Positions 7,398 through 13,146 of a stretch of DNA of 13,146 bases are shown one piece after another. Below the pieces are notes generated by a model. The model made no database searches. It had not been told where the DNA came from and worked only from the letters and a program-made list of their open reading frames with translations. The stretch covers positions 1 to 13,146 of the forward strand of contig CALMNJ010000685.1 of NCBI GenBank assembly GCA_937868675.1, given 5' to 3'. The stretch is from an uncultured Bacteroidota bacterium. Lineage in GTDB: Bacteria > Bacteroidota > Bacteroidia > B-17B0 > Aurantibacillaceae. The position numbers were made by a program, and so were the translations under genes. The first letter of the stretch is position 1. Each line of letters starts with the position of its first letter.

Positions 7398-8081
7398 ATG
7401 TACAAAGGATTTCTTCACACGCATTACCTTGTTGTAATCATATTCCTGCTCATTTATGTTGTAAAAACCATTTTGTTGCTAAGCGACAAAAAGGAACTGC
7501 TGGCCAGTTTCACCAAAAAAACACGCATTGTTGAAATGATCGTAAGTGCCTTGTTCCTTATCACGGGGATTTACCTGACGATGCATCTGCCTTTTCAGGG
7601 CAAATACGATTATTTGTTCTACATAAAAGTATGCATGGTTCTGGCATCAATTCCCATTGCCATTATTGGCTTTAAAAGAGGTAATAAAATACTGGCCGCG
7701 CTTAGCCTGCTGTTGATTACCGGAAGTTTTGGTATAGCCGAGGTGTATGTAAAAAAGAAAAACGTTCCGAAAGATGCGTTAGCAGCCGCCCCCACTACCG
7801 ATGCAAAAGCTGGCTACGAGGGTCGCTGCGGCATGTGTCATGGCGTTGATGGCAAACTGGGTATGGCCGGCGCCAAAGATATTTCGGCTACCATGCTTGA
7901 TGCCGCAACAATTAAAGATATTATCCTGCACGGAAGAAACTCGATGATGCCCGTTATTGGCGTTGAAGACGAAGAAGCAGCCCTGATTGCCGATTACGTT
8001 TTCACCACGATCCGTAAGGGCCCTTCACCCGGCCTTACACCGGCAGGAACAATGCCCGATTCGGTGAAAACCGGAAACTAA
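7398..8081 (+). CDS. Membrane protein with C-terminal cytochrome c domain (SirB-like + c-type haem)
   Basis: A 227-residue protein. The first half has four hydrophobic segments (about 8-28, 44-62, 73-92, 97-116), laid out like SirB-family (PF04247) membrane proteins: an early HTHY, a KTR loop and a Lys in the third helix. After a short Ala-rich linker comes a small class I cytochrome c domain: CGMCH (144-148) for covalent haem, GVDGKLGMAGAKDIS, and NSMMP (181-185), whose Met183 or Met184 is the likely axial ligand. Four helices and a short loop would place the haem domain in the periplasm. It probably passes electrons between membrane and periplasmic carriers; partners are unknown. The frame is open upstream to a TTG at 7323, but ATG 7398 begins the SirB-like sequence and leaves room for a promoter. 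It is the first gene of an operon, 3 bases before hflX. The cytochrome call is strong; the SirB similarity is from pattern only. Confidence 0.85.
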   Translation: MYKGFLHTHYLVVIIFLLIYVVKTILLLSDKKELLASFTKKTRIVEMIVSALFLITGIYLTMHLPFQGKYDYLFYIKVCMVLASIPIAIIGFKRGNKILAALSLLLITGSFGIAEVYVKKKNVPKDALAAAPTTDAKAGYEGRCGMCHGVDGKLGMAGAKDISATMLDAATIKDIILHGRNSMMPVIGVEDEEAALIADYVFTTIRKGPSPGLTPAGTMPDSVKTGN

Positions 8082-8084
8082 AAA

Positions 8085-9284
8085 ATGAAATCTGAACCAC
8101 GATCAACCGCCGCACCACAGCACGTTTGCATTCTGGTAGGTGTTATCAATAAATTGCAGGACGATGGCATGTCGAAGGAATACCTTGATGAACTTGCCTT
8201 TCTTGCCGAAACCTATCATCTTAAAACCATTCGCTCCTTTACACAGCGTCTTGAAAAGCCCGATAAATCAACATTTATAGGCAAGGGTAAGGTCATGGAG
8301 ATTAAGGATTACGTAAAAGAGAACCATATTGACGTGGTGATTTTTGACGATGAGTTGTCGCCGTCGCAGCAGCGTAACCTGGAAAAAGAATTCGGAAAAA
8401 AGATACTTGACCGCACCACGCTGATACTTGAAATATTTGAACAACGGGCGCAAACCGCGCACGCCAAAACGCAGGTTCAACTGGCGCAGTACCAGTATCT
8501 GCTACCCCGGCTTACAGGTATGTGGACGCACCTTGAACGGCAACGCGGCGGCACGGGAACGCGCGGCGGTGCCGGCGAGAAGGAGATAGAAACCGATCGC
8601 CGTATTATACGCGACAAAATTGCCCTGCTAAAAGAAAAGCTGCGTGAAATAGACCGGCAAATGGCCACCCAGCGTAAAAACAGAGGTGAACTGATTCGTG
8701 TGGCACTGGTTGGATATACCAATGTTGGCAAAAGCACCATTATGAACATGCTCAGCAAAAGCACTGTGTTTGCTGAAAATAAACTCTTTGCAACACTCGA
8801 CACCACAGTGCGCAAGGTAACCCTTGATAATCTTTTTTTCCTGCTGAGCGATACCGTTGGTTTTATCAGAAAGCTTCCCACCCAATTGGTTGAAAGCTTT
8901 AAATCAACGCTTGACGAGGTGCGCGAGGCTGATTTGCTGGTGCACGTGGTGGACATTTCGCATAAAAATTTTGAAGAACACATCCATGTTGTGAAACAAA
9001 CCCTTCTCGAAATAGGCGCCGGAAACAAGCCGGTGATTCTGGTTTTTAATAAGACCGATGCGTTTACTTATACCCATAAAGATGAAGACGATCTGAGTCC
9101 TTCAACAAAAGAAAACATGCCCCTTGAGGAGGTGAAAAAAACCTGGATGAAGGGACTCAACAATCCCTGCATTTTTATCAGTGCGCAAACCAAAGACAAC
9201 GTTGATGAATTAAAAAAGACGCTTTATGATCTAGTAAAGGAGCTTCATGTGAAACGATACCCTTACCACAACCTGCTTTATTAA
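8085..9284 (+). CDS. hflX: Ribosome-associated GTPase HflX
   Basis: HflX is a cytosolic GTPase that binds the large ribosomal subunit; in other bacteria it splits stalled or hibernating ribosomes under stress. The 399-residue protein has the full layout: an N-terminal HflX domain with the FIGKGKV loop (64-70) and DDELSPSQQRNLE (88-100), the Gly-rich ERQRGGTGTRGGAGE (151-165), a coiled-coil helix (about 170-200), then the G domain with G1 GYTNVGKST (210-218), LDTT (238-241), G3 DTVGF (256-260), G4 NKTD (322-325) and G5 SAQ (366-368). About 40 residues separate G4 and G5, rich in acidic residues at 332-336; I take this as a lineage-type insertion. It starts 3 bases after the cytochrome stop, and its TAA abuts the ATG of the acetyltransferase, so it is the middle gene of an operon. 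Assignment is firm. Confidence 0.97.
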   Translation: MKSEPRSTAAPQHVCILVGVINKLQDDGMSKEYLDELAFLAETYHLKTIRSFTQRLEKPDKSTFIGKGKVMEIKDYVKENHIDVVIFDDELSPSQQRNLEKEFGKKILDRTTLILEIFEQRAQTAHAKTQVQLAQYQYLLPRLTGMWTHLERQRGGTGTRGGAGEKEIETDRRIIRDKIALLKEKLREIDRQMATQRKNRGELIRVALVGYTNVGKSTIMNMLSKSTVFAENKLFATLDTTVRKVTLDNLFFLLSDTVGFIRKLPTQLVESFKSTLDEVREADLLVHVVDISHKNFEEHIHVVKQTLLEIGAGNKPVILVFNKTDAFTYTHKDEDDLSPSTKENMPLEEVKKTWMKGLNNPCIFISAQTKDNVDELKKTLYDLVKELHVKRYPYHNLLY

Positions 9285-9782
9285 ATGCAAGCCCCCGTGT
9301 TTGAATACGCCACCCTTCAGCACCTTGAACGAATTGTTGCCACCTACAATTCAACAGTACCCTCACGCCTTGTAACAGCCGACCTTGAGCCGGTAAGCGT
9401 GCAAAGCAAACAAGCCTGGTTTGAAGCGCACAATCATACAAACCGTCCGTTATGGATCGTAAAACAAAACGATGTTTACGCCGGCTGGATGAGCTTTAAT
9501 TCATTTTACGGCCGACCGGCTTACGACGGGACTGCAGAGGTAAGCATTTATCTGGAAGAACGGGCCCGGGGAGCAGGACTTGGAAAAGCATGCCTGCAAA
9601 AAGCCATTGAAGAAGCCCGCAGCCGGGGCATTCACAGCCTGCTCGGTTTTATTTTTGGACACAATACGATGAGCCTGAAATTATTTTACGGCTACGGATT
9701 TGAAAAATGGGCCCATCTGCCCGCAGTAGCAAACATGGATGGGGTGATGCGTGACCTTTTGATTCTGGGTTTAAAGACCTGA
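9285..9782 (+). CDS. GNAT N-acetyltransferase, PAT/MnaT-like
   Basis: A 165-residue protein of the usual length for the phosphinothricin/methionine-sulfone acetyltransferase branch of the GNAT fold. Branch-typical features are IVATYNSTVPSR near the N terminus (17-28), WFEAHN (45-50), AGWMSFNSFYGRPAY (66-80), the AEVSIYL strand with Glu85, the acetyl-CoA loop RARGAGLG (93-100), and HNTMSLKLFYGYGF (126-139) with Asn127. It would transfer acetyl from acetyl-CoA to an amino group, plausibly of an amino acid derivative; the true substrate cannot be read from sequence. The usual His of the SxxLHexxGF motif appears as Phe134, so acceptor specificity may differ. Its ATG directly follows the hflX stop with no spacer, which implies coupled translation. 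Family firm, substrate open. Confidence 0.9.
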   Translation: MQAPVFEYATLQHLERIVATYNSTVPSRLVTADLEPVSVQSKQAWFEAHNHTNRPLWIVKQNDVYAGWMSFNSFYGRPAYDGTAEVSIYLEERARGAGLGKACLQKAIEEARSRGIHSLLGFIFGHNTMSLKLFYGYGFEKWAHLPAVANMDGVMRDLLILGLKT

Positions 9783-9811
9783 TGCAGCGTCATTCAAAAC
9801 ATGTTTCTCGT

Positions 9812-9826
9812 AGTAACCTCGTTACT
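9812..9826 (+). terminator. Short terminator-like hairpin after the acetyltransferase gene
   Basis: AGTAAC (9812-9817) and GTTACT (9821-9826) are perfect complements around a 3-base loop and are followed by TCTTTTT on the plus strand. The stem overlaps the stop codon of the convergent small gene. The 6-bp stem is short, so it may terminate only partly. On the minus strand there is no matching T-run. Confidence 0.4.
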
Positions 9827-10160
9827 TCTTTTTCCGGGTCAGAAAAATTTTTGTAGTGATAATAATGTCTCCGCTTGCTGTAGAACTGCTGGTTAATTCG
9901 TAGCCCTGCCGCAACAGTTCCTGAAGTTCCTTCTGGATAATTTTCCCGTTCTCCTCAGCCCCGTCACCATCGTAGCGCAGCTTGGTAAGCTCAACGGTCT
10001 TGGTCGTCTGGTCAGGATACGTGATCTTCATATACGAATCAATACCTCCACCGGCCAATTTCTCCTGTATCTGTATGTAAACAAGCTCGGTATTTTGAGA
10101 AAAAGAGGTCAATGCCAACGCCAGAGCAAAAGCGAATGTAAGTACAAGATTTTTTTTCAT
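9822..10160 (-). CDS. Small exported protein of unknown function
   Basis: A 112-residue protein whose first 22 residues form a clear signal peptide (MKKNLVLTFAFALALALTSFSQ, cleaved near SFSQ). The mature part of about 90 residues is soluble-looking. It has alternating beta-type stretches (ELVYIQIQEKL, SYMKITYP, KTVELTKLRY), one helix-like stretch (NGKIIQKELQELLRQGYEL), a Thr/Ser-rich strand pair (SGDIIITTKIFLTR) and a basic end. It has no Cys, so it is neither a lipoprotein nor disulphide bonded. I do not recognise a family. It has its own promoter match just upstream, so it is probably expressed apart from the TPR gene behind it. It converges with the acetyltransferase gene. A real gene is likely from its signal peptide, start and promoter. 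Confidence 0.8.
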   Translation of the reverse strand: MKKNLVLTFAFALALALTSFSQNTELVYIQIQEKLAGGGIDSYMKITYPDQTTKTVELTKLRYDGDGAEENGKIIQKELQELLRQGYELTSSSTASGDIIITTKIFLTRKKK

Positions 10161-10178
10161 AGTGGCAGAATATTATTT

Positions 10179-10208
10179 CAAAGTTAATTGAATATTACAA
10201 TGCATAAA
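10179..10208 (-). promoter_or_regulatory. Promoter of the small exported protein gene
   Basis: TAACTTTG (10186-10179, minus strand) matches the Bacteroidota -7 element fully. A TTT (10208-10206) lies 19 bases upstream in the -33 position where TTG is expected. Transcription would begin near 10174, about 14 bases before the ATG. Confidence 0.5.
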
Positions 10209-10288
10209 ACGGATTTATTGCCTTTTACCTATCGTAATTATGGTTTGCGGGTATTAAGCATGTTGTACGTTGTATGGACCCGTTGCTT

Positions 10289-11977
10289 TTATTTTGATCC
10301 GCAATTATAAAGCAGCAGTGATTCAACGCGCCCCTTCTGGCCCAGGTCTTTGGCCCTTTGCCATTCCTGGCAGGCAGCATTCATGTCCTTCAAGCGTGCC
10401 AGAATTTCGCCCCGTCGTAAATGAAACCATTCCCCATCCGGTTCAAACAGCAGGGCTGTATCAATATCCCTGAGTGCTTCCGGATATTTACCCATCTTGT
10501 CGTAAATATAAGAGCGCACTTCAAAATAATCATAGGGCAGGTCCAGCACAGGCCAGTCCTCGGCCATGGTTAATGCAGTGCTCAGGTTTTTAAGCGCTTC
10601 TTCATAATCCATCAGTTCGTAAGCCTGAATGACACTTTTTTCAAAATAGGCCGAGTAGGTATAAGGATAGCGTTTTATTACCTCGTCGTAATCGGCTAAT
10701 GCCTTACGGTATTCGTGTAACTTCTGGTAAACGCCTGCCCTTACATATACGGCCGTTGGATCGTTTAAAGAAACCGCTACCGCTGAGTTGGCATACTGAA
10801 GTGCCTTTTCAGAATTGCCCTTGATTCCGTACAACCGCGCCATTGCACCAAGCACCGTAAATGATGAAGGTTTCGAGCCCAGTATGTATTCATATTCGGT
10901 GATAGCCTTGTCGTTTTCTTTAAGGTACGCATAACACCTGGCGCGGCACGAGCGTGCAAAGAGGTTGGAGGGGTCAATCTCTATTGTTTTGTCGAAATAT
11001 TTAATAGCGTCCATTGCGTGATCGGAGCCCTTGTGCATTTCCTTTACGCCTTTTACATAATTGCTTTCAGCCTCCACCCGTTTAAGCCAATCGGGCGAAA
11101 CCTTCGCATGCGTTGTTTTAAGATCACAGGGTGCCACACCGGATTTAGGCATATAAAATTTTTCACCCAGATCCATTAACATCTGTTCATCTGCACAAGC
11201 GCCCTGTAAATCACCAAGTCTGAGATATGCCTCAATCCGGTTTTTATAAAGCCATTTTTCGTCGGGAAACAACAAAATAGAATTGCTGGTACATTCCAAT
11301 TCATCACGATATTGCTTAACCGCTTTGTGCGACACCGCCTTTGAGACATATAAAATACGGGCATAGTAGCGCTCATCAAACAAACGGTTGTTCACCAAAG
11401 TCAGGCACGAATCCATGTATTTAAGCGCCGCAACCGTATCGCCCTGCTTTAATTTTATTTCAGAAAATTTAAGCTGCACGGCATCGTCTGTGCGTCGCTG
11501 CCGTACAATGTTATAGTAACAGTCGCTGAAACGGGTATCGTTGTGGAGCTTTTTGCAAATTTCGGCAATGCAACTGGTTACCATTGGGTAGTTGTCGCTA
11601 ATGGAGAGCGCTTTGCGCACATCCTGCCAGGCTCCGTCTGCATCACCCAGCTCGGCACGGCACTTGCCCCGATACACGCAAAAAGACGAATTAGGGCGCA
11701 TCATGCAAAAACGGTTATAAAGCAGAAGTGCTTTTTTACGAAAGCCTGCCTGATGCAACACATAGGCTTTAACACCTATGTACCTGAAATAATTTGAATC
11801 AATGACAGCGGCCTGATTCAGGAACTCCATGCGTTTGTCATAATCACGTTCATCCATAGCAGCAGATAAGAGGCTCTCCATGCTGGCAAGGTTATCCGGC
11901 GAAATTGTCTGCGCCAGGAACCTTTCATTTTGTATCAGTAATACAAGTGCTATTGCAAGTCTGTAAAAATTCTTCAT
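10289..11977 (-). CDS. Exported tetratricopeptide repeat (TPR) protein
   Basis: A 562-residue protein with a signal peptide (MKNFYRLAIALVLLIQNERFLAQ). TPR units fill most of the chain. They are loose in the N-terminal half and clear after about residue 300: AIKYFDKTIEIDPSNLFARSCRARCY, then KAITEYEYILGSKP, KALQYANSAVAV, KALADYDEVIKRYP, EALKNLSTALTM and EALRDIDTALLFEP. It closes with AACQEWQRAKDLGQ, a variant end repeat common in Bacteroidota TPR proteins; a related GACADEQMLMDLG lies mid-protein. Such repeats form a superhelical scaffold for protein contacts, here in the periplasm. The ATG lies 5 bases after the stop of the T9SS-sorted protein gene, so the two are co-transcribed and may act together. 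No enzymatic domain is seen. Several Cys residues are scattered through the repeats. Fold is secure, partner unknown. Confidence 0.92.
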   Translation of the reverse strand: MKNFYRLAIALVLLIQNERFLAQTISPDNLASMESLLSAAMDERDYDKRMEFLNQAAVIDSNYFRYIGVKAYVLHQAGFRKKALLLYNRFCMMRPNSSFCVYRGKCRAELGDADGAWQDVRKALSISDNYPMVTSCIAEICKKLHNDTRFSDCYYNIVRQRRTDDAVQLKFSEIKLKQGDTVAALKYMDSCLTLVNNRLFDERYYARILYVSKAVSHKAVKQYRDELECTSNSILLFPDEKWLYKNRIEAYLRLGDLQGACADEQMLMDLGEKFYMPKSGVAPCDLKTTHAKVSPDWLKRVEAESNYVKGVKEMHKGSDHAMDAIKYFDKTIEIDPSNLFARSCRARCYAYLKENDKAITEYEYILGSKPSSFTVLGAMARLYGIKGNSEKALQYANSAVAVSLNDPTAVYVRAGVYQKLHEYRKALADYDEVIKRYPYTYSAYFEKSVIQAYELMDYEEALKNLSTALTMAEDWPVLDLPYDYFEVRSYIYDKMGKYPEALRDIDTALLFEPDGEWFHLRRGEILARLKDMNAACQEWQRAKDLGQKGRVESLLLYNCGSK

Positions 11978-11982
11978 GAGGT

Positions 11983-12909
11983 TCAGGTCTTTGATTTAAC
12001 GATTTGCCGCGTGCAATAATAACTGTCGGCCCTCAGCGTGATGATATAAACACCTGTTTTGTAGGCAGTCATGTCGAACTTTAGTTCGTGGCCACCCTTC
12101 TTAAAATCCTTGTTCACCAGGGTTTCAATATAGTCGCCCGAAAAATTGTATATATCAATCCGGGCCTTCATATCGGTTTCAAGATTAAACGAAAGCATGG
12201 ATACGGTGGAGCAAGGGTTTGGATTAACAGCAATTTTTAATTCGTACTTCCCCTTATTATTCCATATTTTACCCAACTCGGCTGTAGAAACGGTTCCGGT
12301 GGCGCCGGCTCCATGTTTTGGAGTGTATCCCGCTGGCGCAGCCGTAGAGCCCGACACAGCCACCGGCTTAGAGGCAACAGGAGGAACCGGATTCGTACGA
12401 TCGAGCCACATTTCGCTGTGATCGTCACAAAGTCCGTAATCGTTGGAAGCGTAGCCTTTATAATCAATGCTCAGCAGCGTACTTTTCGCACCACCGGGTT
12501 TTATCTGCATTTCACCCGAGCGAAGGCACCATACCGTGTTTTCGGCGTTTATCTTTTCGCTTATGATTTCATATTCTTCAAACTGAAAGCGGTCGCCCAG
12601 CACAATCCCGCGAATCTTCATTTCACCCACACTGTTGTCGAGTTTGTCTTTTATGTAGGAAGTTCCAGAAACCATATTGCCTTCCTGCCTGAGTTTGAAT
12701 GAAACTTCAAATTTGTCAACGATGTAACTTTTGGTGCGATCATACTCCACTTCTTCCCCACTCCAATCGCCGCTTATGTTTAAACCACTTGTATCGGATA
12801 CATTATACAATGGTGAAGCCGTGAGTTTTGAAAGTTCGGGTACCGTTGTTTGCGCGCACAGTGTGGCTGTGTATCCGGCAAAAAACAGAACCGTTAAAGG
12901 TTTAATCAT
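11983..12909 (-). CDS. Secreted surface protein with type IX (T9SS type A) sorting domain
   Basis: A 308-residue protein. The signal peptide is MIKPLTVLFFAGYTATLCAQ, cleaved near residue 20. The N-terminal part (about 40-170) is a beta-rich domain of unknown family (SGDWSGEEVEYD, FEVSFKLRQEGNMVSGTSYI, KIRGIVLGDRFQFEEYEI), resembling small lipocalin-like barrels in strand pattern only. A Pro/Ala/Ser/Thr-rich linker follows (about 171-210). The last 85 residues are a T9SS type A sorting domain: VNPNPCST near 228-235, ARIDIYNFSGDYIETL, GGHELKFDMTAYKTGVYIITLRAD and a basic end. Proteins with this signal cross the outer membrane by T9SS and are released or fixed to the surface. The frame extends to an ATG at 12990, but only ATG 12909 gives a signal peptide at the N terminus. 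It is the first gene of a pair with the TPR protein. Export route firm, function unknown. Confidence 0.9.
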   Translation of the reverse strand: MIKPLTVLFFAGYTATLCAQTTVPELSKLTASPLYNVSDTSGLNISGDWSGEEVEYDRTKSYIVDKFEVSFKLRQEGNMVSGTSYIKDKLDNSVGEMKIRGIVLGDRFQFEEYEIISEKINAENTVWCLRSGEMQIKPGGAKSTLLSIDYKGYASNDYGLCDDHSEMWLDRTNPVPPVASKPVAVSGSTAAPAGYTPKHGAGATGTVSTAELGKIWNNKGKYELKIAVNPNPCSTVSMLSFNLETDMKARIDIYNFSGDYIETLVNKDFKKGGHELKFDMTAYKTGVYIITLRADSYYCTRQIVKSKT

Positions 12910-12986
12910 CTGGTTAAGTTTAGGGTTACAAATTACAAAAAATTGTTTAAGAAAAATTACACTCGCATCACCCCACATGAAACATT

Positions 12987-13146
12987 TCACAGGCGCTGCA
13001 GCTCTGTTTTAAACTCCAGAAAATCATTAAGGCCCGCACCAGGATTAAGCCACAGCACCTCCACCGTATTATTTATTTTTTCGCTGCGTATCGGGGCAGT
13101 ATTTCCAGGCCATTTATACTTATATCTTGTTATCACCCCCATTACT
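12987..13146 (-). CDS. 3' end of an unidentified gene, cut by the window edge
   Basis: An open frame enters from the right edge and runs for 52 codons to a TGA at 12989-12987, 77 bases before the start of the T9SS-sorted protein gene. The visible C-terminal residues begin VMGVITRYKYKWPGNTAPIR and end GLNDFLEFKTELQRL, a mixed strand and helix composition typical of a real protein. No start is visible and I do not recognise the family. It may share a transcript with the genes that follow. A TGAAACATTTCA palindrome covers its stop codon (12978-12989). Confidence 0.45.
   Translation of the reverse strand, partial: VMGVITRYKYKWPGNTAPIRSEKINNTVEVLWLNPGAGLNDFLEFKTELQRL

Noticed and set aside
8477..9028. 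183-residue minus-strand open frame opposite hflX
   Set aside because: It is Ser/Arg-rich shadow translation of the conserved HflX GTPase domain.
12978..12989. TGAAACATTTCA palindrome as an operator
   Set aside because: Short, with a 2-base centre, and overlapping a stop codon; such palindromes are expected by chance in AT-rich DNA.
12910..12990. Longer start of the T9SS-sorted protein at ATG 12990
   Set aside because: It would bury the signal peptide 27 residues from the N terminus and overlap the neighbouring partial gene; ATG 12909 fits.

Overview
The window looks like chromosomal DNA from a member of the Bacteroidota. The evidence is a C-terminal sorting domain of the type IX secretion system (T9SS), promoter-like sequences matching the Bacteroidota consensus (TAnnTTTG at -7, TTG near -33), weak or absent Shine-Dalgarno sequences, and signal peptides ending in ..SQ or ..AQ. 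The sequence does not fix a genus. T9SS use and the tandem secreted amidohydrolases would fit a flavobacterial, sphingobacterial or chitinophagal lineage. No insertion sequence, CRISPR array, tRNA or rRNA was recognised.

Layout. (1) 1-882 has no convincing protein gene. Its left part holds a compact minus-strand unit: a promoter (TTG, 19 bases, TACATTTG), about 160 transcribed bases with strong potential stems, and a terminator. One arm of an upstream stem can pair with the terminator's own 5' arm, so this is a candidate small RNA or attenuated leader. (2) 883-1827 (+) encodes a DUF900-type alpha/beta hydrolase. It converges on the next operon over a bidirectional terminator. (3) 7300-1886 (-) is a tight three-gene operon: a 1021-residue secreted protein with two amidohydrolase domains, a 429-residue secreted amidohydrolase-like protein, and pdxA (vitamin B6 synthesis). 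Only one of the three amidohydrolase domains keeps the metal-binding residues. (4) 7398-9782 (+) is a divergent operon: a membrane protein with a C-terminal cytochrome c domain, the GTPase hflX, and a GNAT acetyltransferase, with spacings of 3 and 0 bases. (5) 12909-9822 (-) holds a T9SS-sorted surface protein directly followed by an exported TPR protein, then a separately promoted small exported protein. (6) The right edge holds the 3' end of another minus-strand reading frame.

How they fit together. Most of the products are predicted to work at or outside the inner membrane: the amidohydrolases, the cytochrome, the TPR protein, the T9SS protein and the small exported protein. pdxA, hflX and the acetyltransferase are cytosolic housekeeping-type genes joined to them by operon structure rather than by an obvious shared pathway. 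The least explained element is the structured RNA candidate at the left edge.
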